From NCBI RefSeq assembly GCF_006438925.1, contig NZ_RCZA01000002.1, positions 62,001-126,000 on the forward strand: a stretch of 64,000 bases of DNA, read 5' to 3'. The notes below the pieces were generated by a model. That model was not told the DNA's origin, did no database searches, and was given only the letters and a program-made list of their open reading frames with translations. Source of the stretch: Pseudomonas mandelii. Its GTDB lineage: Bacteria > Pseudomonadota > Gammaproteobacteria > Pseudomonadales > Pseudomonadaceae. Shown here piece after piece: positions 18,086 through 26,494 of the stretch. Position 1 is the first letter of the stretch. Each line of letters opens with the position of its first letter. The translations under genes and the position numbers were made by a program.

Positions 18086-18901
18086 TCAACGCTTGACTAC
18101 ACTGGCTTGGGTCCCGCGGATAACGGTAATAGACCCGCCACCCTCGCCGCTGCTGCGCTGTACCACGCGTTTTGGCACCGCGACGGCGGCCACAACCATG
18201 GCCGGCACAACAGGCGCAACAGGCGCAACGGCTGCGGTTTTCTTCTCGAGGTTCAGTGGGTTACGCAGCGCCAGTTGCAACTTGCCTTCCGTCTGCGCCG
18301 TGACCAGTGCTTCCGCTTCAGAGGCCGACATCTCCAGCGTCACTGCGCGCACCACCACTGGTTGGGTCTTGTCGGTACCCGCCGTCTGATCCACCGCCAA
18401 TACGCGCAAGTTCTCGAGGATGGTCCTGGACACGGCACTGTTACTGCCAGCATTGGTGGTTTTGGTCGCCAGTACATCGACCCGGTTACCCGGCAACAGG
18501 AATCCGCCGACACCGACCACATCGTCCACACGTACCGATATGGCGCGTTTGTCGGGGGCAATCAAAGAGGCCAGGGTGCTGCCACCCAGGTGCTCACTCA
18601 GACGCGCACCACGCACAATGTCGCCCCGCAGAATGTCGAACGTAGCGATCTTGCCCACTGCTTTTTCGCTGGAATCGAAGGCATCGTCCGGGATCGTGTC
18701 CATGGGCATGCGTACGGTCGTGACCTGCTGGGCCTCGACCATCTGCCCGAATGGAATCTCTACCGTGGCGACCACCACGCTTCGAAGGTGGTCATCCGGG
18801 CTGGCGTTGAGACGTGCGCTCAGCCAGGAGTCGGCCATCCATGCAGCTCCAAGGCCCATGACCAGGGAAACGCCTATCAGGGTAAGAGTACGAGAGCTCA
18901 T
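18086..18901 (-). CDS. rcpC: Tad protein RcpC/CpaB
   Basis: A 271-residue protein with an N-terminal membrane anchor or signal segment (TLTLIGVSLVMGLGAAWMADSW, split) and then a SAF/CpaB domain (VATVEIPFGQMVEAQQVTTV..., about 42-105). An RcpC domain with GGFLLPGNRVDVLATKTTN follows. CpaB proteins are periplasmic, bind peptidoglycan-like ligands through SAF and work with the RcpA secretin. The C-terminus is Ala/Val rich. The start is 15 bases after the stop of the AAA ATPase gene, so the two are co-transcribed. In this strain rcpC is separated from rcpA, its usual partner. Confidence 0.92.
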   Translation of the reverse strand: MSSRTLTLIGVSLVMGLGAAWMADSWLSARLNASPDDHLRSVVVATVEIPFGQMVEAQQVTTVRMPMDTIPDDAFDSSEKAVGKIATFDILRGDIVRGARLSEHLGGSTLASLIAPDKRAISVRVDDVVGVGGFLLPGNRVDVLATKTTNAGSNSAVSRTILENLRVLAVDQTAGTDKTQPVVVRAVTLEMSASEAEALVTAQTEGKLQLALRNPLNLEKKTAAVAPVAPVVPAMVVAAVAVPKRVVQRSSGEGGGSITVIRGTQASVVKR

Positions 18902-18916
18902 GTCAGTATCTCCGTA

Positions 18917-20245
18917 TCAAAGAAAATTGAGCTGGACGAAGTAGTTGTGCCAGGCCCATTCCAAATCTTGCGGTGACAGTGGTCCGGAACCGCCCATATA
19001 ACGCTGACGATCGAGCGCCATGTTCAGGAGATCGCGGGGATGGCAAGGCACCAGGGGCATGCCTTCACTTGCATAAAGCCTTTGCAGCACATAACGCAAC
19101 AGCAGCTGGTCATAAGGCATGCCCAGACGCTCGCTTTCCTGACGCCAGATCTTTTCGTACTCCTCGGGCTTCAGGTAACCGAACTGCAGCTTGTAGCCAA
19201 TCCGGCGAAGGAAGGCCTCATCGGCCAGTTCCAGAGGATTGAGGTTGGTGGAAAACACCAGAATCAGATCGAACGGCAGTTCGCAATGCCGACCGCCGCC
19301 CAGGTTGAGGAAATCGCGTTTCTCTTCCATCGGGACGATCCAGCGATTCAACAGCTCGGCGGGTGCCATGCGCTGGCGCCCCATGTCGTCGATGATGAAC
19401 AGGCCATTGCTGGCCTTGAGCTGCAAGGCAGCCTGGTATTGACGGGTGGAGGGGTCATAGCGAACGTCCAGTTGCTCCATGCTCAATTCACCGCCGGTAA
19501 TGACGATCGGGCGTTTGCAGCACAGCAGTCGACGGTCGATCCCTTCGTCGAGCATCAGATTGTTCGTTTGACTGTTGTCATCCAGACGCTGATGCACCTG
19601 CGGGTCATAGATCTCGATCACCGACTCGTTGATGACGATGGCATGAGGCACCCAGATGGCTTCGGCAAACAGACGAATCAGTCGACTGCTGACATAGGTC
19701 TTGCCGGTACCCGCAGGGCCATAAATCATGATCGCGCGCCCGGAGTTCATCGCCACACCCAACTGATCGAGCATCCCCTCCGTGAGCACTACGCCCGCGA
19801 GGGCATTGCGCATATCGTTGGCGTTGATGCGACCATGGTGAATGGTCTGTAGTTTGAGCAGGGACCGGTAGGTACTCACCGGGAAGGGTGCCGCACCGAT
19901 ATAGCCGCTGCGCGACAGGGCATCGCGGGCGGCACTGCGACCGCGCTCGGTCAAGCCATAACGCAACATCTGCCCGCCCGTTTGACTCCCCTGGCCAAGC
20001 ACTTCGACACGACCATCCTTGCGCAGAAACGCCAGGACCTCTTCAAGTACCGCGCCGGTCAGCGCCAGGCGCTCCACCAGCCGCGACATGTCCAGCACGC
20101 CGGCATCAAACAAATGCTTGCACACCAACTCACCGAGAAAACTGTCGGTCAGACCAGTCTCGCGGATTGTGCACGGCTGAGGAGCCAGTCGTTGCACCGC
20201 TTCCCGCTCATTGGGGAAGGCATCAGTATCAACCATGACGTGCAT
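18917..20245 (-). CDS. AAA+ ATPase embedded in the Tad operon
   Basis: A 442-residue AAA+ protein, not one of the named Tad components. The N-terminal part (about 37-120) looks like a small winged-helix or other helical domain (DSFLGELVCKHLFDAGVLD... and YGLTERGRSAARDAL). Walker A is GPAGTGKT (176-183), Walker B LFIIDD (282-287), sensor 1 FSTN (331-334) and a likely arginine finger in FLRRIG (345-350). The start at 20245 overlaps the fppA frame end by a TAGTCATG junction with GGGAGA six bases upstream; the longer frame to 20485 lies inside fppA. It may be a MoxR-like remodelling ATPase or a regulatory ATPase for pilus assembly. The role is inferred only from context, between fppA and rcpC. 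Confidence 0.85.
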   Translation of the reverse strand: MHVMVDTDAFPNEREAVQRLAPQPCTIRETGLTDSFLGELVCKHLFDAGVLDMSRLVERLALTGAVLEEVLAFLRKDGRVEVLGQGSQTGGQMLRYGLTERGRSAARDALSRSGYIGAAPFPVSTYRSLLKLQTIHHGRINANDMRNALAGVVLTEGMLDQLGVAMNSGRAIMIYGPAGTGKTYVSSRLIRLFAEAIWVPHAIVINESVIEIYDPQVHQRLDDNSQTNNLMLDEGIDRRLLCCKRPIVITGGELSMEQLDVRYDPSTRQYQAALQLKASNGLFIIDDMGRQRMAPAELLNRWIVPMEEKRDFLNLGGGRHCELPFDLILVFSTNLNPLELADEAFLRRIGYKLQFGYLKPEEYEKIWRQESERLGMPYDQLLLRYVLQRLYASEGMPLVPCHPRDLLNMALDRQRYMGGSGPLSPQDLEWAWHNYFVQLNFL

Positions 20246-20247
20246 GA

Positions 20248-20778
20248 CTAATCTCCCAACCCACCGGCAACGAGTTGCCAGTAGATGCTGCCCAGAGTGC
20301 CGAGCAAGATTGCAACAGCGTAAGGAAAGGGCTTGCCGGCTGCCTCGTCCGCACTCGGCGCCAAATAGGCCCGAGCCTTCAGAATCAGCCAATAACGCCC
20401 CAGGGTCTGCAATAATTGACCGCGCACCAGCACTATCAGAAAACCGCACAGGCCGCCGGATATCAGGCTGAAGACCCCAGCCCACAACGCGTAATGGGCG
20501 GGTAGAAAACTGCCGACTACGGACATCAACTTGACGTCGCCAGCGGCCATGCCGCCCAGGGCATACATGGGCAGGAACAGCGCAAAGCCGATCATTATGC
20601 CAAACAGGCCGTCTCCCAACCCACTTACCCCACCTGAGTAAATATGGCCGGCCAATCCGAGGACCAGGCCCACCAGGATCAGCAGGTTGGGAATGCGGTG
20701 GTGACGAAGATCACTCACCACCGCTATGCCCAACAGCCCTAGCAGCACGACAATGGCTAACAGACTCTCTGCTGACAT
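20248..20778 (-). CDS. fppA: Tad prepilin peptidase (FppA/CpaA type)
   Basis: A 176-residue aspartic peptidase of the inner membrane that cleaves the Flp prepilin and the TadE-type pseudopilins. The two catalytic Asp residues lie in SDLRHHRIPN (residue about 23) and in the GD of MAAGDVKLM (about 80). Five to six hydrophobic helices are visible. There is no N-terminal methylase domain, as expected for the short CpaA/FppA class. The start at 20778 follows a G-rich tract (AGGGGGGGTGCAGCA). It lies 46 bases after flp and overlaps the upstream region of the AAA ATPase gene. Confidence 0.92.
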   Translation of the reverse strand: MSAESLLAIVVLLGLLGIAVVSDLRHHRIPNLLILVGLVLGLAGHIYSGGVSGLGDGLFGIMIGFALFLPMYALGGMAAGDVKLMSVVGSFLPAHYALWAGVFSLISGGLCGFLIVLVRGQLLQTLGRYWLILKARAYLAPSADEAAGKPFPYAVAILLGTLGSIYWQLVAGGLGD

Positions 20779-20780
20779 TG

Positions 20781-20824
20781 CTGCACCCCCCCTATGGGGT
20801 TTAATTACTGGGGCCCCGCGGGAG
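20781..20824 (-). promoter_or_regulatory. Possible hairpins between flp and fppA
   Basis: In the 46 bases between flp and fppA the minus strand can form a GC-rich hairpin (CCCGCGGGG region) and a second one, ACCCC-AT-AGGGGGGT, that overlaps the G-rich ribosome-binding site of fppA. This could lower expression of downstream genes relative to the abundant pilin. It is a structural reading only. Confidence 0.3.
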
Positions 20825-21010
20825 TTAACGAGCGTTAACGGCGGTAGTCAGATCATTGATATTTGTCTGTACTGCCGTGCCCAATAATTGGAAAGCTCCT
20901 ACTACAAAAAGAGTAATCAACCCACCCGCCACCGCATATTCCACAATGGTCAGACCATCTTCGTCTTTGACGAACTTCATTACCGAAGCCTTGATTGTTT
21001 GCATGTTCAT
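20825..21010 (-). CDS. flp: Flp type IVb major prepilin
   Basis: Encodes 61 residues. The leader MNMQTIKASVMKFVKDEDG ends in the Gly before the cleavage site. The mature pilin begins LTIVEYAVAGGLI, with the Glu-Tyr pair at positions +5/+6 that defines Flp pilins, then one hydrophobic helix and a short polar tail (TNINDLTTAVNAR). The ATG at 21010 follows GAGGTGGG; a second ATG two codons later is also possible. The frame continues upstream, but that part shows no pilin features. It is the first gene of the minus-strand tad operon, so its promoter lies in the 21011-21420 gap. Confidence 0.93.
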   Translation of the reverse strand: MNMQTIKASVMKFVKDEDGLTIVEYAVAGGLITLFVVGAFQLLGTAVQTNINDLTTAVNAR

Positions 21011-21420
21011 TTTGCCCACCTCACTCGAATGTTTTTTTCTGGAAGCAGTACTTTCTGTGCTGCCTGATGCAACCTTAGTCAGGGTGAAGGCATAGCCGTT
21101 AGGAGGATTTTGCACATCGCTAGGACTTTTTTGCGGGGCGGCCAAAATAGGGGTCATTGGCCTTTGCAGAAGTAACGGGAGGGGGTAAACAAGGCATGGC
21201 AGGGCAAATGCGATTGTCATTAATTCACAAGCGATAAGCGGCTCAACCCGGGCTCATCGACAACACACGAGCAAACAGTCGCCCGCGGCTGCTTTCCAGT
21301 TAATACATATAGCGAATAGAACTAAAACTCGTCTTTCCTATCGAAATTAAATCTGCAAAGTGATGGCACATTGTCGATACTCCTTAGCGACAAGAGTCAC
21401 AAGAATCCAAGAGTAGAGAC
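21011..21420. promoter_or_regulatory. Divergent regulatory gap, flp / AraC-type regulator
   Basis: A 410-base AT-richer gap between the divergent starts of flp and the AraC-type regulator, with no supported gene. It must hold the promoters for the tad operon and the regulator and probably the binding sites for the regulator itself. No clean -35/-10 pair or long dyad was found by eye. Confidence 0.5.
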
Positions 21421-22290
21421 ATGACGTCCAACTTGACCAGAAGGCCAACGCTCCTATGGTTCGATCTGACTCATGATCGATCCACGAAAGAACTCATTGC
21501 GCAGTTCGAGGGTACCTGCGACGGCAAACTGGCGAAAAACTCCGTGCTGCCCATCGGGGAACACGCAGACATGATCTGCATCCATTTCGATCGCCCCGAC
21601 ACACCAGGCCTGAGGCTGTTGCTGGAGATCAAACGCAGCGCACCGTCCATCCCAATCACCATGTTCACCGTGCAGCACTCAGAAGAACTGGCCGTCTGGG
21701 CCATGCGTTCCAGCGTCTGGGAATACATAGTGCTCCCCCTCTCGGTCACCGAGAGGAATCGCTACCTGACTGCTGTAGTTCAGCTCTGCGAGCTGCGCCG
21801 GAATGTTATCAACCACCGCAAGACACTGCTGATCGACCACTCCCCGACCCTGCCGGACAGCATCCGGCTGACCTCCGGACACCAAAAACATCAGGCGCTG
21901 AGCAACATCATGCTGTACATCGAGCAGCACTTTCGGGACAGCATTGATCAGAGGGATTTGGCGCAGCGCTGCGGCATGACGACATTTCGCTTCAGCCGCC
22001 TGTTCAAGGAAGCCAATGGACTTGGCTTCACGGATTACATCTTGAACAAGCGCATGAACTTCGCCAAAGAACTACTCGACAACAGCCAGATGCCTATTAC
22101 CAGCATCGGCTATGAGGCCGGTTTCAAGGATCCTTCCTACTTCGCACGTGCCTTCAAGCAGTTCGCAAACTGCACGCCCAGTGAATACCGCTTGGCACGT
22201 CAACTCAGAGCGACCGCAGCTGCGCAAATGGTGCAAGATGAAAAAACCACTGAAGCGCTCGAAAGCCTGGTACAAAGCCTCAGCGGTTGA
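21421..22290 (+). CDS. AraC-family regulator with degenerate receiver domain
   Basis: A 289-residue protein. The C-terminal 100 residues are a complete AraC DNA-binding domain with both helix-turn-helix motifs (AQRCGMTTFRFSRLFKEANG and ITSIGYEAGFKDPSYFARAFK, the latter split). The N-terminal about 125 residues line up with a response-regulator receiver: HFDRPDTPGLRLLLEIK aligns with the usual D-x3-P-x3-G block, putting H55 at the phosphoacceptor Asp. T83 is kept, but the conserved Lys is Leu105. It is therefore a pseudo-receiver and unlikely to be phosphorylated normally. It is divergent from the tad operon and a good candidate for its regulator, in the place of the PprB regulator of P. aeruginosa. 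Ribosome-binding site weak (AAGAGTAGAGAC). Confidence 0.85.
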   Translation: MTSNLTRRPTLLWFDLTHDRSTKELIAQFEGTCDGKLAKNSVLPIGEHADMICIHFDRPDTPGLRLLLEIKRSAPSIPITMFTVQHSEELAVWAMRSSVWEYIVLPLSVTERNRYLTAVVQLCELRRNVINHRKTLLIDHSPTLPDSIRLTSGHQKHQALSNIMLYIEQHFRDSIDQRDLAQRCGMTTFRFSRLFKEANGLGFTDYILNKRMNFAKELLDNSQMPITSIGYEAGFKDPSYFARAFKQFANCTPSEYRLARQLRATAAAQMVQDEKTTEALESLVQSLSG

Positions 22291-22311
22291 TGCGGTTTTA
22301 TACGCGCACAC

Positions 22312-22340
22312 AAAAACGCCGCTCATTGAGCGGCGTTTTT
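22312..22340. terminator. Bidirectional terminator, AraC gene / tRNA operon
   Basis: AAAAACGCCGCTCA-TTG-AGCGGCGTTTTT forms an eleven-base stem flanked by five A and five T. It ends the AraC-type gene on the plus strand and the tRNA operon on the minus strand. Confidence 0.9.
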
Positions 22341-22348
22341 GTTAAATA

Positions 22349-22424
<76 letters not shown>

Positions 22425-22427
22425 AAA

Positions 22428-22503
22428 TGGCGTCCCCTAGGGGACTCGAACCCCTGTTACCGCCGTGAAAGGGCGGTGTCCTAGGCCACTAGACGAAGGG
22501 GAC
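22428..22503 (-). tRNA. tRNA-Glu (TTC), copy 1
   Basis: A 76-base tRNA on the minus strand with encoded CCA: acceptor GTCCCCT, anticodon stem CCGCC/GGCGG with loop CTTTCAC giving anticodon TTC, T-arm GTTCGAGTC. It is three bases upstream of tRNA-Gly copy 1 and identical to the copy at 22688-22763. Confidence 0.97.
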
Positions 22504-22608
22504 ACGCTAACTGAAACACATGGTGTGTATTTCAGTGCCCAAATCCGTATCCGAAGATACCGGTTCTGGTTTCACTCAGCCCTGCCCGAAAGCAACGCTG
22601 TTTAAAAT

Positions 22609-22684
<76 letters not shown>

Positions 22685-22687
22685 ATA

Positions 22688-22763
22688 TGGCGTCCCCTAG
22701 GGGACTCGAACCCCTGTTACCGCCGTGAAAGGGCGGTGTCCTAGGCCACTAGACGAAGGGGAC
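22688..22763 (-). tRNA. tRNA-Glu (TTC), copy 2
   Basis: First tRNA of the operon in transcription order. It is identical to the copy at 22428-22503 and encodes CCA. The promoter lies 63 bases upstream. Confidence 0.97.
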
Positions 22764-22825
22764 ACACGTACAACATTCACTCCCTACCGCGTTTCGCTGT
22801 GTGCTTTACGCTGTAAGTGGCGCGC

Positions 22826-22854
22826 ATTCTATGGATGGATTGAGGGGTCGTCAA
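22826..22854 (-). promoter_or_regulatory. Promoter of the tRNA-Glu/Gly operon
   Basis: On the minus strand TTGACG (-35) and TAGAAT (-10) are separated by exactly 17 bases and followed by a GC-rich discriminator (GCGCGCC), the hallmark of stable-RNA promoters under stringent control by ppGpp. It lies about 60 bases upstream of the first tRNA. This is the clearest sigma-70 promoter in the window. Confidence 0.85.
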
Positions 22855-23144
22855 CCCCCAGATATAAATTTATTTAAATCAATGACTTCGCCCCGCTTTC
22901 AGACACTAATCGGGCTTTTCCGTCGCCCGGCGTTTGACGCCTATATTCTGACACCCGCCAAGACGTTATAGTCCACCCACGCCAAAGATGATGGCAATGT
23001 GCACCTCGCACGCTATTACTTATATAAGCAGGAACGCGGCCGATACAGGCAGTGCAGTAGCCGATTCAACTCGCTGAGTGGCGCTATGCGTCCCAATGCC
23101 AAGCCACTACACTCGCACGCGAACCCCATAAAGAGGTCTTACCG
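22855..23144. other. Intergenic stretch upstream of the membrane-anchored unknown
   Basis: About 290 bases, AT-rich near the tRNA promoter and then featureless. It should contain the promoter of the gene starting at 23145; no strong hexamers were recognised. Confidence 0.4.
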
Positions 23145-23915
23145 GTGACACCACTCATGATCACCCTGCTAGTCGTAGCCGGGATCGCACTATTGATCGC
23201 CATTGGCTACATGAACCATGTGGTGGAAAACAATAAGCTGGAAAAGGCCCGCGCCAAAGTTGAGCTCAATGATCGTCTGCGTCGTTGCGGCGAAATCACC
23301 GAGACCTTTCCCGGCCAATTGATGACACCGGCACTCAAGCTGCTGTTGACCCGTCTGGAATTGAACGTCTGCCAACGCCTGCTCCATCTGGAAAAAACCA
23401 GCTCCAACCTCAAGGCACGGATTGGCGAACTGAGCGCCCTGGTTGGCCAAGGCGAATCGATCCCGGTCAACAACCCGCCAGCACCGATCCAGACCGAAGC
23501 CAAAGCCAAAGACGTACGCTTCCTGCTCGAAGCCCTCCACGGCCAAATCACTCGCGCCGCACAGGACGGCTTCCTGCCAACCAACGAAGCCAAACGCTGG
23601 ATCCGCGAAGTTCGCCACATCCTGGTCCTGCTGCACATCGAGTTCTTCAACAACCTTGGCCAGCACGCCCTGCAACAGAACCAGCCCGGCCAGGCCCGCC
23701 TGGCATTCGAACGCGGCGTGCAATATCTGCGCAAACAACAGGCCCCCCAGGTCTACGCCGAACAACTGGAATACCTGGAAAAACTCCTGGCTCGCGCCAA
23801 CGCACAAGTCATGGACAACATCGCCCCGGTAGAAGGCGAAGTGAATCAGCTGACCGAAGGCCTCAAAGACGTCGAGGCCGATGCGGACTGGAAGAAAAAA
23901 GTGATCTACGACTGA
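23145..23915 (+). CDS. Membrane-anchored coiled protein, unknown function
   Basis: A 256-residue protein with one N-terminal transmembrane helix (MITLLVVAGIALLIAIGYM) followed by a cytoplasmic, mostly helical domain rich in Leu, Gln, Arg and Glu. The region LARANAQ... and RLAFERGVQYLRK resembles a TPR-like helical repeat, but no named family is recognised. The GTG start at 23145 has AGAGG eight bases upstream; the ATG four codons on is an alternative. It is monocistronic, with its own strong terminator. The intact length and helical pattern suggest a real, conserved pseudomonad protein. Confidence 0.8.
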   Translation: MTPLMITLLVVAGIALLIAIGYMNHVVENNKLEKARAKVELNDRLRRCGEITETFPGQLMTPALKLLLTRLELNVCQRLLHLEKTSSNLKARIGELSALVGQGESIPVNNPPAPIQTEAKAKDVRFLLEALHGQITRAAQDGFLPTNEAKRWIREVRHILVLLHIEFFNNLGQHALQQNQPGQARLAFERGVQYLRKQQAPQVYAEQLEYLEKLLARANAQVMDNIAPVEGEVNQLTEGLKDVEADADWKKKVIYD

Positions 23916-23930
23916 TCAGAGAAAGCAGAA

Positions 23931-23959
23931 AAGCCACCTGAACAGGTGGCTTTTTTTTT
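23931..23959 (+). terminator. Intrinsic terminator
   Basis: Stem AAGCCACCTG / CAGGTGGCTT with a two-base loop and nine T, directly after the gene ending at 23915. Confidence 0.93.
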
Positions 23960-24010
23960 GCGTTGAATTTGGCGTGTACATCCAGGAAAGATAGGTCGGC
24001 TATCAGGCCG

Positions 24011-24040
24011 CCATCGCGAGCAGGCTCGCTCCCACAGGGG
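24011..24040. repeat. Single class A REP arm
   Basis: One arm of the class A palindrome (TCGCGAGCAGGCTCGCTCC, then CACAG) without its inverted partner nearby, so a solitary REP rather than a REPIN. Confidence 0.75.
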
Positions 24041-24044
24041 ATCG

Positions 24045-24307
24045 GCGTACGCCTTTCGCCCCTCACCACTCAACAGGCCGAGCGTTAGCTCGCCTGCAGC
24101 CCTTGATCTTGATCCACCCGCCCCATCGGGAGGCTGAGAGGAGGCGTTCATCTGGGGGGTAGGCGCGTAGCGCCGTTCGACGAAGTCGAACACATCGAGA
24201 GGAGGTCGAAGCGAAGCCGACCGGAGGCGATGCCCCCAGATGAATGCCGGAGCGAAGGAACGCCGAGCTTAGGCGAGGGGCCGGACGCTCGGGGCGAGCG
24301 TTTTTTT
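24045..24307 (+). other. Structured non-coding element ending in a terminator
   Basis: A GC-rich stretch with nested inverted repeats: TTCATCTGGGGG (24147-24158) pairs with its exact complement at 24233-24244, the palindrome TTCGAC-GAA-GTCGAA lies inside (24176-24190), and GGCGTTC/GAACGCC encloses the set. It closes with CGCTC-GGGGC-GAGCG and seven T at 24286-24307, an intrinsic terminator on the plus strand. No protein frame is convincing. It could be a small RNA or a dispersed structured repeat; I have the impression of similar sequence elsewhere in fluorescent pseudomonads but cannot verify it. Confidence 0.4.
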
Positions 24308-24311
24308 GCTT

Positions 24312-24343
24312 ACTTTTTTTAGGCGCTTGTAAAAAAAGTGAGT
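24312..24343. repeat. A/T-run inverted repeat downstream of the structured element
   Basis: ACTTTTTTT (24312-24320) and AAAAAAAGT (24331-24339) form a weak stem. The following GAGTCGCCGTAAGGGCGAAAC contains a short GCCGTAAGGGC hairpin. Probably part of the same repeated element as the preceding entry; nothing else is seen up to the chemoreceptor gene. Confidence 0.35.
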
Positions 24344-24421
24344 CGCCGTAAGGGCGAAACCCTAAGTGGCCGTTACCGCAGCAACGGATATGTACTCAGT
24401 CAACAAAACATAGCTCCCACC

Positions 24422-26386
24422 TCAGAGCCGAAAGTGCCCCACCATCCCCTTCAACTCAACCCCCAACTGCGCCAACTCAATACTGGAAGCCGCATTCCCC
24501 TGCATCGCCAACGAAGACTGATCCGCACTGGCCCGAATACTCGTGACACTGCGATTAATCTCCTCGGCCACTGAACTCTGCTCCTCGGCAGCCGCTGCGA
24601 TCTGCTGGTTCATCTGCTGAATCAAAGACACTGCCGCTGCGATACTCCCCAGCGCACTCTCAGTCTGCAACGCATCACTCACCGCCAGCTTCACCAGCTC
24701 GCCACTGTTCTGAATCTGCTGAACAGAAGACTGAGCCGCCGAACGCAAGGCGCTCACCAGTCGTTCAATCTCCTCGGTCGATTGCTGAGTACGCTTGGCC
24801 AGGGCCCGCACTTCATCGGCCACCACCGCAAAACCCCTGCCCTGCTCGCCGGCTCGAGCCGCCTCGATCGCGGCGTTGAGGGCCAACAGATTGGTCTGCT
24901 CGGCCACACTCTTGATGACGCTCAGCACCGTGCCGATGTTCTGGATTTCCGCACTCAAACTTTCGATGCTCGAACTGGCCGAGGTGGCTGAATCCGCCAA
25001 CTGTTCGATCCGCGCCATGCTCTGGCGCACCACCTGCTGACCACTTTCAACCTTGCCGTCCGCCGTCTGCGCTGCCTGAGCGGCCTCCTCCGCATTACGC
25101 GCAACGTCGTGCACAGTGGCGGTCATCTGATTCATCGCGGTAGCAACCTGTTCGGTTTCTTCCTTCTGGCTGCTGACTTCAAGATTGGTCTGCTCGGTCA
25201 CCGCCGACAGTGACTGCGCTGAACTGGCCAACTGTTCGATACCCGCCTGCAAACCGCTGACAATACTGCTAAGCCCTGCGCCCATCTGCTGCATGGCCTG
25301 CATCAGCTGCCCGATCTCATCACGACGGGTCACTTCAACCGTCGCACTCAAATCGCCAGAAGCAATCTGTTGAGCAACACGGATCACACTGCGCAGCGGT
25401 GCCACGATCAACCGGGTAATCACCCAGGCCGCAATCAGCCCGACCAGCAGCGCCAGCGCCGAGGAACCAAGGATCAGCAGCGAGTTCTTTTTCAGCTCCG
25501 CCTGCATCGATTGGTCTTCGGCGACATAGGCCTGATCCACCCGTTCCACCACCTGAGTGGCGCGCTGATGCAGCTGTTGATAAACGGTTTTTTCCTGCGC
25601 CAGCAGGCCGGTGTACTCAGCGAGTTTTTCGCTGAATCCACCAATGTGCCCGACCACTTCATTGAGGACCGTCTGGTAACCCTCATCCTTGACCGTGGTT
25701 TTCAGCTGCTCGGCCTGGGTCAGTGCCTGGTCGGCCTGCTCGATCTTGCCCTGCCCTGCGCTGTCGTCGCCCTTGCGGCTCAGGTCCAGGCGCACACGCG
25801 CTTCGTTCAAGGCTTGCAACATCAACCGCGACACCTGGCTGACCTGATTGGCCTGTTCGATGAACTGCCCACCGTCCTTGCCTTCGGATTCCTTCAAGCT
25901 ATAAGCGCCGTCATCGGCCAGCCCGGCCTGCAGCACGTCGAGGTTGTTGGCCACGCTGGACACCGACCAACTGGCCATCTCCAGTGCCAGGTCCTTGGCC
26001 TGGCTGAGCGAGACGAACTCGTCGAAGGCCTTGCGGTAAGCCCCCAGGGACTGCTCGACGTCATTCATCACCGGCACGTTGGCCGCAGACGCCGCTTTCA
26101 GTTGGGTTGCCAGAGCGATCAGGCCGTCAACGCCCTCGCGCAGCGCATCAGCGGTTTTCGGGTTGCCGTGCAAGGCGTATTCCTGCTCGAGCAGTCTCAC
26201 CTTGAGCAAACCACTGTTGAGCGACGACATCTACTTGAGCCCGTCAAAGCGCAGGCTGATGGTTTGCAGGGACCATACGCCGATGGCCGCCACCAAGGCA
26301 GTCAACAGCAGCACCAGTACAAACCCGACACCCAGTTTTTTCGCCATACCGAGGTTGGCAAAACGTCCTTGCACGGCCGAAATCAT
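24422..26386 (-). pseudogene. Methyl-accepting chemotaxis protein interrupted by an amber codon
   Basis: One continuous minus-strand frame from an ATG at 26386 (AGGGGA nine bases upstream) encodes a full chemoreceptor, except that codon 52 is TAG (26233-26231). Before it lie the first transmembrane helix (VGFVLVLLLTALVAAIGVW) and the start of the periplasmic domain. After it come the rest of the ligand-binding domain, the second helix ([20 protein letters not shown]), HAMP, and an intact signalling tip ([20 protein letters not shown]). A CAG-to-TAG change would explain it. The stop is followed at once by an in-frame ATG (TAGATG), so restart could yield a 602-residue product lacking the first helix. 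As read, the receptor is broken unless the amber codon is suppressed. Confidence 0.88.
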
Positions 26387-26494
26387 TGCACTTAGTCCCC
26401 TGACATAGTCTGTTGACGCAGATTCGCAACGGGCCTGTATCAACACAAGTCTCTGGCGTCGGAATAATGGCAAAAAGCTACGCTAACGTCGTTT

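Noticed and set aside
26228..26233. Programmed read-through or recoding of the TAG in the chemoreceptor gene
   Set aside because: No pyrrolysine system or read-through context is visible and chemoreceptors have no known use of recoding. A nonsense mutation is simpler.
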